Assembly: GCA_027061625.1 (NCBI GenBank)
Contig: JAMOVF010000116.1
Coordinates: 1 to 7,323, forward strand
Source: Deltaproteobacteria bacterium
Lineage (GTDB): Bacteria; Desulfobacterota; Dissulfuribacteria; Dissulfuribacterales; JALVPX01
DNA: 7,323 nucleotides
Direction of reading: 5' to 3'
A program made the translations under genes and the position numbers. Each line of letters starts with the position of its first letter. The first letter of the stretch is position 1. The notes below the pieces were generated by a model. It made no database searches and was not told the DNA's origin. It worked only from the letters and a program-made list of their open reading frames with translations. Below, in pieces: positions 1-6,783 of this stretch.

Positions 1-77
1 AATATAGAGGTGGCTTTTAGTTAATTTCTGTTAAAACAATTTATCATAAAAGTCTTAAAATAAACAATTTCTTTCTA

Positions 78-105
78 TTGCATTCATTTTTACACAGTGT
101 AGAAT
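78..105 (+). promoter_or_regulatory. Weak candidate sigma-70 promoter upstream of the NifA-type regulator
   Basis: A TTGCAT box (78-83) and a TAGAAT box (100-105) are separated by 16 bases in a very AT-rich leader. The -10 box matches five of six consensus positions and the -35 box only three. A start point near 112 would give a leader of roughly 35 bases. A perfect TTGACA lies at 112-117 but has no acceptable -10 at normal spacing. AT-rich DNA yields such matches by chance, so confidence is low. I saw no -24/-12 (sigma-54) element in the leader. Confidence 0.25.
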
Positions 106-145
106 TTGTTTTTGACAAAAATGTTATAAAATATCTTACAAAAAA

Positions 146-1738
146 ATGGCAACTATAGCTAATAAACAAAACATATATAAAGAAGATGAATGTTATAAAA
201 ATCAGCGAGAGCTTGCTGAACTGACCTGCCTTTATGAAATTACCCGCTCTCTTTCATCTACATTGGACATAAGGGCTGCTTTGCAAGAAGTGATGAAAAT
301 TCTTGCTCAGAGGATGGGTATGTCTAGAGGGACAATCACCTTGGTCAATCCCAATTCCTCTGAGATACAAATTGAAGTTGCCTACGGCCTTTCAGCAGAA
401 GCCAGAAAGCGCGGCAGGTACAAGTTTGGTGAAGGAATAACCGGTCAGGTAGTTGCTTCTGGAGAGCCTGTAGTTGTTCCGCGTATCAGCGAAGATTCCC
501 GGTTCTTAAACCGCACCCGCAGCCGAGGACGCTCGAGGAATCAGAACGTCTCCTTTTTGTGCGTTCCCATAAAAGAAGGCAGACATACCATAGGTGCATT
601 GAGTGTTGACCGTGTGTATCAAGAAGGAGAGTCTTTTGACGATGATCTTCGGCTCTTGACCATTATAAGCGGTTTGCTTGCCCAGTCTGTGAGCAGGCTT
701 CAGGCAGCAAAGGCTGAACGCGAACTGCTTTTGAATGAAAACAAAAAGCTCAAAAGGGCCCTTGCTGAAAAATATCAGGTGGGCAACCTGATTGGCCGTT
801 CAGGCAGAATGCAGGAAGTATTTGAAATGGTCCTGCGTGTGGCTGACAGTAATGCCACTGTCCTTTTGAGAGGTGAGAGCGGGACAGGCAAGTCTATGCT
901 GGCAAAGGCCATTCATTATAACAGCTCCAGGCGGAGCAAGCCCTTTATAACTGTTAATTGTTCTGCATTGCCTGAAACTTTGATTGAAAGCGAGTTGTTT
1001 GGCCATGAAAAGGGGGCGTTTACCGGGGCCCATTTGAAAAAACAGGGCCGTTTTGAACAGGCTAAGGGAGGCACTATCTTTTTAGATGAAATTGGAGAAC
1101 TTCCCCATTCTGTTCAGGTAAAGCTCTTGAATGTAATCCAGGAAAAGGAATTCCAGCGTCTAGGCGGAACAAGATCTATTAAATCGAATGTGCGCATAAT
1201 TGCTGCCACTAATAAAAATCTCGAAGAGGCCATGGAGGCCGGGAGTTTTCGTGAGGATCTTTATTACCGGCTGAATGTCTTCCCCATTTTTCTGCCTCCC
1301 CTTCGGGAGCGCCCAACTGATATAATTTTATTTGCAGAGCATTTTCTGGAGCGATATTGTAAAGAAAACAACAAACAGATACGCGGTATTTCCCAGCCTG
1401 CTGTGGATCTGCTCATGCAGCACAATTGGCCTGGCAATGTGCGTGAACTGCAAAACTGTATCGAAAGGGCAGTCTTGGTGTGTGATGAAGATGTCTTAAG
1501 GGCCCATCATCTGCCGCCAACATTACAATATGCCCATACAGCAAATGAAAAGAGCGGCAAGAAGTTTTTTTCTTTAGCAGATGCAGTTGCAAGGCTTGAA
1601 CGGGAGCTGATAGAAGAGGCATTGAGAGAATCAAAGGGAAATCAAACTAAAGCAGCCCAGTTGCTGGATACCAGCTTGCGGATAATCAATTATAAAATAA
1701 ATAAATATGATATCGACCCGTCGCTGTTTAAGGCCTGA
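146..1738 (+). CDS. nifA: NifA-type sigma-54-dependent transcriptional activator (GAF-AAA+-Fis)
   Basis: This is an enhancer-binding protein that uses ATP hydrolysis to open promoters held by sigma-54 RNA polymerase. Residues about 25-185 form a GAF sensor domain very like that of NifA. A short charged, probably coiled linker (about 183-211) follows. The AAA+ domain carries Walker A GESGTGKS (243-250), the sigma-54-contacting GAFTGA loop (290-295), Walker B with D314 and E315, and the arginine-rich FREDLYYRLNV segment (368-378). A Fis-type helix-turn-helix lies at about 498-523. At 530 residues it has normal NifA length. No cysteine-rich linker like that of oxygen-sensitive rhizobial NifA is seen. 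The ATG has no clear ribosome binding site, but the next in-frame ATG falls inside the GAF domain. The family assignment is firm. A role in nitrogen fixation is only inferred from the family: no nif gene or sigma-54 promoter is visible nearby. Confidence 0.85.
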   Translation: MATIANKQNIYKEDECYKNQRELAELTCLYEITRSLSSTLDIRAALQEVMKILAQRMGMSRGTITLVNPNSSEIQIEVAYGLSAEARKRGRYKFGEGITGQVVASGEPVVVPRISEDSRFLNRTRSRGRSRNQNVSFLCVPIKEGRHTIGALSVDRVYQEGESFDDDLRLLTIISGLLAQSVSRLQAAKAERELLLNENKKLKRALAEKYQVGNLIGRSGRMQEVFEMVLRVADSNATVLLRGESGTGKSMLAKAIHYNSSRRSKPFITVNCSALPETLIESELFGHEKGAFTGAHLKKQGRFEQAKGGTIFLDEIGELPHSVQVKLLNVIQEKEFQRLGGTRSIKSNVRIIAATNKNLEEAMEAGSFREDLYYRLNVFPIFLPPLRERPTDIILFAEHFLERYCKENNKQIRGISQPAVDLLMQHNWPGNVRELQNCIERAVLVCDEDVLRAHHLPPTLQYAHTANEKSGKKFFSLADAVARLERELIEEALRESKGNQTKAAQLLDTSLRIINYKINKYDIDPSLFKA

Positions 1739-1762
1739 TCAAAAGGAATTCAACATCTAGTC

Positions 1763-3064
1763 ATGTTCATAAGTGAGGAAGCAATACAACCGGAGTTGTT
1801 TCATGAAGACAACCATAGACCAGTAATAGTGCCGCGTCCAGAGCACTGCATTAGCCGCAAAAATATAGATAGAGAGGCATTGAAGGTCTTATACAGACTT
1901 AAAGATCATGGCTATCTCGCCTATCTAGTAGGCGGCAGTGTTAGAGATCTGCTGTTGGGCAAACGGCCAAAGGATTTCGACATAGGCACGAATGCCAGGC
2001 CTGCTGAAATTAAAAAATTGTTTAGATACAGCCGCATAATTGGAAAGCGGTTCAGGCTGGTTCACGTATATTTTAGGGGAGGCAAAATAATAGAAGTTTC
2101 CACATTCAGGCGTCAAACAGAATATGACGACCGAGAAGCAGCCAAGGCAGGACTGAGCGAAGATTCCATTTTTGGTACGCCAAGAGAAGATGCATTCAGG
2201 CGCGATCTCACTATAAATGGTCTCTTTTACAATATCGCGGATTTTAGCCTAATTGACTATGTGGGCGGCATGGCAGATTTGAAGGCCGGAGTAATCAGGG
2301 CCATCGGAGACCCAAACCGCAGGTTTTTGAGAGATCCTGTAAGGATGATGCGCGCTGTGCGTCATGCTGCAAGAACCGGGTTTAGAATAGACCCCAAAAA
2401 TGTGGAGGCAATAAAGAGGCATGCCTATACCATACGCTTATGCTCGACTGCTAGAGTGAGGGACGAGTGGCTTAAAGACATGCGTTCTGGAAGCAGCCGT
2501 GCATGGGCGGAAATGATGATGGAACTCGGTCTATTTCAATACATATTTCCATCCTATGAAGGAATTTTGGCAAGCCAACAAGGGAATCGGGCCAAAGGGC
2601 TCCTATTGGCCTTGCTGGGTGAACTGGATGCCTCGATAAGGCGTAGAGAAGATGTCCATGAAGCATTGCTGGTAGCAGTGCTTCTTTATCCTTTACTCTC
2701 TGGTATGGCTGAATGGGAGGCGTTGAGGCCAAAGAAAATACGGTGGCCCACTTTTGAAGTTAGGGCACTTATAAGGGGATTGCTTGATCCTTATGAATTC
2801 AGCAGAGCGGTTAGGGATGAGGTTTCTCAGATACTTTCTACCTTATGGCCCATTACCATATGCTCAGAGAAAAAAAGCTGGCCTAAGAGGGTTGTTACAA
2901 AACCAGTATTCAGGAGCGCGCTTTGGCTTTTCAATGTTGTTAGACAAGAGGCTGGTTTGGCTCCGGTAACTGTAAGGGCCTTAAAGCCAGCCAAGAAGCC
3001 TCCTAGGAAGAGAAAAAACAGAAAACATAGATATAAGAAAAAGAGCGCAATAAACCCTGCCTGA
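1763..3064 (+). CDS. pcnB: Poly(A) polymerase I (PcnB), class II nucleotidyltransferase
   Basis: It adds 3' poly(A) tails to RNA in the cytoplasm, which in bacteria marks RNA for decay. The N-terminal stretch PRPEHCISRKNI (24-35) is the typical PcnB lead-in. The nucleotidyltransferase core has LVGGSVRDLLLG (55-66) and the metal-binding DFD motif (D71, D73), with RRDLTINGLFYN (146-157) supplying the further conserved aspartate. The RNA- and nucleotide-binding segment RFLRDPVRMMRAVRHA (187-202) follows. The ISRK lead-in and the FRLVHV segment (97-102) favour PcnB over CCA-adding enzyme. The C-terminus (about 408-427) is a lysine/arginine tail, as is common in PcnB and probably RNA-binding. The length, 433 residues, is close to the E. 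coli protein. It starts 24 bases after the regulator, so co-transcription is likely. The only purine-rich site (AAAAGGAA, 1741-1748) sits 14 bases before the ATG, further than usual, so translation may be weak. Confidence 0.93.
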   Translation: MFISEEAIQPELFHEDNHRPVIVPRPEHCISRKNIDREALKVLYRLKDHGYLAYLVGGSVRDLLLGKRPKDFDIGTNARPAEIKKLFRYSRIIGKRFRLVHVYFRGGKIIEVSTFRRQTEYDDREAAKAGLSEDSIFGTPREDAFRRDLTINGLFYNIADFSLIDYVGGMADLKAGVIRAIGDPNRRFLRDPVRMMRAVRHAARTGFRIDPKNVEAIKRHAYTIRLCSTARVRDEWLKDMRSGSSRAWAEMMMELGLFQYIFPSYEGILASQQGNRAKGLLLALLGELDASIRRREDVHEALLVAVLLYPLLSGMAEWEALRPKKIRWPTFEVRALIRGLLDPYEFSRAVRDEVSQILSTLWPITICSEKKSWPKRVVTKPVFRSALWLFNVVRQEAGLAPVTVRALKPAKKPPRKRKNRKHRYKKKSAINPA

Positions 3065-3102
3065 TGGTTTGTTTTATAAGTGTAAGGATAGGAGAATAAA
3101 AA

Positions 3103-3534
3103 ATGAAACTTCGTCAAAATGCCAAAGAACTTGTATTGCTGGAGGTTGATTCCCTTGGCATAGTGGTGGGTGAAATACGATACAACCGCCAGACTGAAAC
3201 AGTGCTCTTTGCATTGGAAAAGGCCGCTTTTTTTGATATCTATTTTCCATGTACAGTGGTTTATGATCAGCAAAAGGGACCGGTAGTGCATCCACACCTT
3301 TTAAGTGCCCTTACCACATCATCTATACGCATTCAGAGGAGCCGAGTTTCCTGTTTTGTATTGGAGACAGATCTTAATCCTATTATTGTTGAACAATATT
3401 ACAGGCTGGTAGAGAACATGCTCCCTAAAACAGCACCCAAACATCTATCTCCTAAACATGATGATAAAGGACCAGACGATACAAAGCCTCCTAAAGGCTC
3501 AAGGGTTATATCTCTGCCCAAGAGTAAAAAGTGA
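3103..3534 (+). CDS. Conserved-looking small protein of unknown function between pcnB and lgt
   Basis: I do not recognise this 143-residue protein. A good ribosome binding site (AGGAG, 3090-3094, eight bases before the ATG), tight spacing to pcnB (38 bases) and a four-base overlap with lgt support it as a real gene. Residues 1-110 look like a compact, mostly beta-strand domain: short hydrophobic stretches such as ELVLLEVDSLGIVVGEI (9-25) alternate with charged turns. No signal peptide, membrane helix, metal-binding cysteine set or nucleotide-binding loop is visible; two cysteines occur at 50 and 84. The last 30 or so residues are rich in Lys, Pro and Asp and probably disordered. It is likely a soluble cytoplasmic protein. 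Position suggests co-expression with PcnB and Lgt, but no function can be assigned from sequence alone. Confidence 0.8.
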   Translation: MKLRQNAKELVLLEVDSLGIVVGEIRYNRQTETVLFALEKAAFFDIYFPCTVVYDQQKGPVVHPHLLSALTTSSIRIQRSRVSCFVLETDLNPIIVEQYYRLVENMLPKTAPKHLSPKHDDKGPDDTKPPKGSRVISLPKSKK

Positions 3535-4337
3535 TTCCATATCCACAAATTGATCCTGTAATCATACGCCTGGGACCACTGGCAATAAGGTGGTATGGCC
3601 TTATGTATCTATTGGGATTTGCCGCCTCTTATTTTCTCATTAGGTATCAAATCAATGAAGACACCACTTTAACCGCAGCTGAAAAACAGGAAGAAAAAAG
3701 GCACTTGGAGAACCTGGTGCTGGTAATAATTCTTGGTGTAATTGTAGGAGGCAGGCTTGGGTATGTAATATTTTACAATCCGGGCTATTTCCTTGAGCAT
3801 CCAAGTGAAATTTTTGCCACTTGGCATGGAGGCATGTCCTTTCACGGCGGCGTTATAGCTTCTATTATCGGAGGATGGCTGTATGCCAGGAAAGCAGGCC
3901 TCAATTTCTGGAAGTGGGCAGACAGAATAATTGTTACAGTGCCCATAGGCCTCGGTCTCGGCCGAATCGGCAACTTCATAAATGGTGAACTTTATGGCAG
4001 GCCTGCAAATGTGCCTTGGGCAATGATCTTCCCAGATGGAGGCCTGGTTCCCCGCCATCCATCACAGCTCTATGAAGCGCTGCTGGAAGGTGTGGTGCTT
4101 TTTGCCATATTGTGGTCTGTGCGAAAAAGAGATTGGATACCGGGGACAAAACTTGCACTGTTTTTGATATTGTATGGCTCTTTCCGTTTTTTTGTGGAGT
4201 TTTTCAGGCAGCCAGACGAGCAGCTCGGTTACATATTATGGTCATGGGTCACCATGGGGCAGATATTGAGCATATTCATGATAATTGCAGGTTTTGCCTT
4301 ATTGATCTTTTTAAAGAGAAAGAGTCGTTCAGGTTGA
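3531..4337 (+). CDS. lgt: Prolipoprotein diacylglyceryl transferase (Lgt)
   Basis: This inner-membrane enzyme moves the diacylglyceryl group of phosphatidylglycerol onto the lipobox cysteine of prolipoproteins, the first step of lipoprotein maturation. The 268-residue protein has several hydrophobic helices (about 18-38, 61-82, 103-118, 132-148, 183-197, 206-224 and 240-261). Family landmarks are present: the HGG motif with H105 (matching E. coli H103), the signature GRIGNFINGE (144-153) with R145 and N148, RHPSQLYE (175-182), and the LYGSFRFFVEF segment whose Y215, R219 and E223 have the same spacing as the essential E. coli Y235, R239 and E243. The start is GTG, overlapping the preceding stop as GTGA, with no strong ribosome binding site of its own. 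Translational coupling to the upstream gene is therefore likely. It appears intact and complete and is the last gene of the left block. Confidence 0.97.
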   Translation: MIPYPQIDPVIIRLGPLAIRWYGLMYLLGFAASYFLIRYQINEDTTLTAAEKQEEKRHLENLVLVIILGVIVGGRLGYVIFYNPGYFLEHPSEIFATWHGGMSFHGGVIASIIGGWLYARKAGLNFWKWADRIIVTVPIGLGLGRIGNFINGELYGRPANVPWAMIFPDGGLVPRHPSQLYEALLEGVVLFAILWSVRKRDWIPGTKLALFLILYGSFRFFVEFFRQPDEQLGYILWSWVTMGQILSIFMIIAGFALLIFLKRKSRSG

Positions 4338-4416
4338 ATCCGGGTAACTTAAGGGCATCTCTAAAAATTGTTCTTTTGCCCAATGGCTTTGTTGCATTCA
4401 AGAAGTAATCCTCGAA

Positions 4417-4457
4417 ACTACGGGTTTTGCGTGGTGGCTGTGGTTATTTCTTTTTTT
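4417..4457 (+). terminator. Weak possible terminator after lgt
   Basis: A short hairpin can form from ACTACG (4417-4422) and CGTGGT (4430-4435), with a seven-base loop and one G-U pair. A T-rich run (4447-4457) begins about eleven bases after the stem rather than directly after it. That spacing and the short stem make it a poor intrinsic terminator. It is listed because some transcript end is expected between lgt and the separate argD promoter. Confidence 0.2.
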
Positions 4458-4496
4458 CATAGGTCAATCTGAGGCTATCCTTCAACTATTCATATA

Positions 4497-4536
4497 TTTG
4501 TTATTTCCAAACCTTGAATTTGTTATTTTACCTTGA
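4497..4536 (+). repeat. Two-copy direct repeat upstream of argD
   Basis: TTTGTTATTT occurs at 4497-4506 and again at 4519-4528, 22 bases apart. Each copy is followed by ACCTTGA (4511-4517 and 4530-4536). The units differ by a small indel between the two parts: CCAA in the first copy, T in the second. The second copy runs into the candidate -35 box (TTGACA, 4533-4538). A repeat at about two helical turns touching a promoter would suit a protein-binding site. It could equally be a small local duplication in AT-rich DNA. Confidence 0.6.
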
Positions 4537-4571
4537 CATTCTTCGTCCATAATTTAGAAAAATGGGATAAT
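4533..4571 (+). promoter_or_regulatory. Candidate promoter for argD-argF
   Basis: A perfect -35 box TTGACA (4533-4538) is followed after 16 bases by TAGAAA (4555-4560). A second option is the extended -10 element TGGGATAAT (4563-4571), which needs no good -35 box. Either would start transcription shortly before the argD ribosome binding site, giving a leader of about 20-30 bases. The position in an AT-rich gap after the lgt block supports a separate arg transcription unit. No classic ArgR box (TGAAT, four bases, ATTCA) overlaps it. Confidence 0.45.
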
Positions 4572-4597
4572 TCTATTTTAAAAGGGGAGCATGTTAA

Positions 4598-5770
4598 ATG
4601 CAGCAGCCTGCCAATGCCAATTTTGTAGCAAATACGTACAGCCGTTTTCCTCTCACCTTTGAAAAGGGCCAAGGGGCCCGGCTATGGGATAAAGAAGGAA
4701 GAGAATATATTGATTTCACTTCTGGAATTGCGGTGTGCAATCTCGGCCACTGCCATCCACAGGTTGTTCAAGCGATAAAGAAGCAGGCTGAGACACTTAT
4801 CCACACATCCAACTTGTATTGGATTGAAGAGCAATTAAGGCTGGCCAAGAGGCTGGCAGAACATTCCTTTGCAGATCAAGCCTTTTTCTGTAATTCAGGT
4901 GCTGAAAGCGTTGAAGCCGCAATAAAATTGGCCAGGAAACGGGGCCATGAATTACGGGGGCCGAACTGTTACGATATTGTGTGCCTTGAAGGCGCTTTTC
5001 ATGGGCGCACCCTTGCGGCCATTACTGCTACCGGCCAGCCGCAGTATCAGCGGGGCTTTGAACCACTGGTGCCTGGTTTTACCCATATACCCCCGAACGA
5101 CATTTATGCTGCTGAACTGGCAATAGGCAGAAGGACAGCAGCAGTAATTGTGGAGCCTATACAAGGCGAAGGCGGGGTCAGGCCTCTTAGTGATGATTTT
5201 TTGAGTGCTTTGCGGACATTTTGTGATAAACAAAATGCAATTTTGATTTTTGATGAAGTGCAGGTGGGCATGGGCAGGACAGGAAGCCTTTTTGCCTATG
5301 AGCAGACGCCAGTCGTGCCAGATGTGATCTGCCTTGCCAAGGCCCTTGGCAATGGGGTTCCCATTGGTGCTATGTTGGCCAAACAAGAGGTGATGAAGCA
5401 CTTTGGTCCAGGATCTCACGCCTCTACCTTTGGAGGCAACCCCCTTAGCTGTGCAGCTGCCAATGCCGTGCTGGATGTAATGCTTGCTTCCGATTTTTTT
5501 GAGCATGTGAAGGCAATGGCAGATTATTTGCGCGCAGGACTGGAAAAATTCAGTGCAAACCGGCCTGGAAAAGTGGCGGAAATAAGGGGCAGAGGCCTTA
5601 TACAAGCCGTAGAATTCGTTGAGCCTTTGCCTGATTTGGCCCTAAAATTCATGGAAAAAGGCTTTCTGGTGCTCTTGGGGCATGAAAAGATATTGAGGCT
5701 CCTTCCACCACTAATAATCAGCCAAGAGGAGATAAAGGCCTTTCTTGAGGCCTTGGAGGAATTGGCGTAA
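4598..5770 (+). CDS. argD: Acetylornithine aminotransferase (ArgD), PLP-dependent
   Basis: This cytoplasmic PLP enzyme of fold type I (class III aminotransferase) converts N-acetylglutamate semialdehyde and glutamate to N-acetylornithine and 2-oxoglutarate in arginine synthesis. ArgD enzymes often also act in the diaminopimelate/lysine branch. Key features are NSGAE (99-103), which binds cofactor phosphate; FHGRT (134-138) for ring stacking; GEGG (190-193); D219 in IFDEVQVGMGRTG for the pyridine nitrogen; the Schiff-base lysine K248 in CLAKALGNGVPIG; and STFGGNP (276-282). At 390 residues it has normal length and looks intact. A strong ribosome binding site (GGGGAG, 4584-4589) lies eight bases before the ATG. 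The argF gene follows after 48 bases, which supports ArgD over other class III aminotransferases such as ornithine or GABA transaminases. Confidence 0.95.
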   Translation: MQQPANANFVANTYSRFPLTFEKGQGARLWDKEGREYIDFTSGIAVCNLGHCHPQVVQAIKKQAETLIHTSNLYWIEEQLRLAKRLAEHSFADQAFFCNSGAESVEAAIKLARKRGHELRGPNCYDIVCLEGAFHGRTLAAITATGQPQYQRGFEPLVPGFTHIPPNDIYAAELAIGRRTAAVIVEPIQGEGGVRPLSDDFLSALRTFCDKQNAILIFDEVQVGMGRTGSLFAYEQTPVVPDVICLAKALGNGVPIGAMLAKQEVMKHFGPGSHASTFGGNPLSCAAANAVLDVMLASDFFEHVKAMADYLRAGLEKFSANRPGKVAEIRGRGLIQAVEFVEPLPDLALKFMEKGFLVLLGHEKILRLLPPLIISQEEIKAFLEALEELA

Positions 5771-5790
5771 TATACATTTTTTACAAATTT

Positions 5791-5802
5791 TGAAAATTTT
5801 CA
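5791..5802. promoter_or_regulatory. Perfect 12-base palindrome before the argF ribosome binding site
   Basis: TGAAAATTTTCA is a perfect palindrome in the argD-argF gap, ending directly before the argF Shine-Dalgarno sequence (GAGGG, 5803-5807). Its TGAA...TTCA ends resemble the arms of an ArgR box, but it is two bases shorter than the usual TGAAT-four-ATTCA core. It may be a local operator or a chance product of an AT-rich spacer. No terminator is seen here, so argF can be read through from argD. Confidence 0.3.
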
Positions 5803-5818
5803 GAGGGAATTACAGATT

Positions 5819-6751
5819 ATGGGAGTAAAACATTTCCGCCAGGTGTTTGACCTGACTACAAATGAGATAGAGGCCTTGCTGGCCCGCAGCGCTGTTTTGA
5901 AACAGCATGCCAAAGATGGCTTCCCATACCGTCCTGCCCTGGGGAAATCTCTTGGGCTGCTGTTTGAAAAGCCATCCACCCGGACCAGAATATCCTTTGA
6001 ATCAGCCATGTTCCAGCTCGGCGGGAATGTTACGTTCATGTCATCCAGGGATCTGCAGCTGAAACGGGGAGAGCCGCTCAAGGATACTGCACGGGTCTTG
6101 GCCCGTTATCTGGACTGCCTGGTAGTGCGCACCTTTAGCCAATCCATAGTAGATGAGTTGGCAGAGTGGTCCAATGTGCCAGTGATAAACGGACTTTCAG
6201 ATACACACCATCCTTGCCAGGCATTGTCAGACATAATGACCGTTATCGAGAAGAAGGGGGATTTAAAGGCCCTTAAAATCGCCTGGGTAGGAGATGGAAA
6301 CAATGTTGCCCATTCCTGGATACAGGCAGCCAGCAGGCTTGGCTTCAATTTGGCCTTGGCATGTCCGGAAGGCTATTTCCCAGATGAGAAACTGCTCAAA
6401 GAGGCACAGTCCCTGGCAATGGCGCCGATAACCTTGACCACTGACCCAGTTGAGGCAGTGACAGATGCCGATGTGATCAATACAGATGTGTGGACCAGCA
6501 TGGGCCAGGAAGACGAAGCCAAGGACAGGAAGGCCATCTTTGAGCCGTATCAGGTAAATGAGGAACTATTGAAAAAGGCCAAGCCAGATGCCATTGTGCT
6601 GCACTGCCTTCCAGCCCACAGGGGTGAGGAGATAACAGAGGAGGTGCTGGAAGGGCCGCACTCTGTAGTGTGGGATCAGGCAGAGAATAAAATGCATCTC
6701 CACAAGGCATTGCTGGAGTATTTGCTTGGTCTTTATTCTGGAATAACATAA
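5819..6751 (+). CDS. argF: Ornithine carbamoyltransferase (ArgF)
   Basis: It joins carbamoyl phosphate and ornithine to form citrulline and phosphate in the cytoplasm, normally as a trimer. The carbamoyl-phosphate site is shown by STRTR (53-57), R104 and HPCQ (131-134). The ornithine side is shown by DVWTSMGQE (223-231), with the SMG loop, and HCLPAHRGEE (262-271), with the catalytic cysteine C263. The SMG loop and standard motifs identify ornithine rather than aspartate carbamoyltransferase. An N-acetylornithine enzyme or a catabolic ArcB-like enzyme is less likely next to argD. The 310 residues match the family's usual length. The ribosome binding site GAGGG (5803-5807) is eleven bases from the ATG, slightly long. 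It probably belongs to one operon with argD, so both biosynthetic steps would be expressed together. Confidence 0.96.
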   Translation: MGVKHFRQVFDLTTNEIEALLARSAVLKQHAKDGFPYRPALGKSLGLLFEKPSTRTRISFESAMFQLGGNVTFMSSRDLQLKRGEPLKDTARVLARYLDCLVVRTFSQSIVDELAEWSNVPVINGLSDTHHPCQALSDIMTVIEKKGDLKALKIAWVGDGNNVAHSWIQAASRLGFNLALACPEGYFPDEKLLKEAQSLAMAPITLTTDPVEAVTDADVINTDVWTSMGQEDEAKDRKAIFEPYQVNEELLKKAKPDAIVLHCLPAHRGEEITEEVLEGPHSVVWDQAENKMHLHKALLEYLLGLYSGIT

Positions 6752-6770
6752 ATAGATCTTTGCAGATGAT

Positions 6771-6775
6771 GGAGG
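6771..6775 (+). promoter_or_regulatory. Ribosome binding site that selects the GTG start of the TolC-family gene
   Basis: GGAGG lies eight bases before the GTG at 6784. Two in-frame ATG codons upstream (6766 and 6769) have no purine-rich site before them and overlap this motif, so they are poor starts. Starting at the GTG also gives a cleaner signal peptide, with a charged N-terminus directly followed by the hydrophobic core. Confidence 0.7.
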
Positions 6776-6783
6776 ATGCTGCT

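Noticed and set aside
11..30. TGGC near the left edge as half of a sigma-54 -24/-12 promoter
   Set aside because: No GC element lies at the required distance downstream, so the pair is incomplete.
2827..3297. A minus-strand open frame of 156 codons with a hydrophobic, Phe/Leu-rich middle
   Set aside because: The hydrophobic run is the reverse complement of the lysine-rich pcnB tail (AAA/AAG read as TTT/CTT). It overlaps two plus-strand genes with good start signals.
4353..4381. GGGCA/TGCCC inverted repeat just after lgt as a terminator
   Set aside because: The stem is only five base pairs around a 19-base loop and no T-run follows it.
4112..4408. A plus-strand open frame of 98 codons overlapping the end of lgt
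   Set aside because: Most of it is an alternative frame of lgt, it has no ribosome binding site, and its translation shows no recognisable domain.
4512..4530. Possible ArgR box containing TTGAAT upstream of argD
   Set aside because: Only the left half fits. The right half reads TATTTTA instead of ATTCA at the needed spacing, so it is better explained as part of the direct repeat.
4952..5605. A 217-codon open frame on the minus strand opposite argD
   Set aside because: It lies entirely inside argD, whose catalytic motifs are complete. The translation is rich in Cys, His and Ser without domain pattern, as expected of an antisense shadow.
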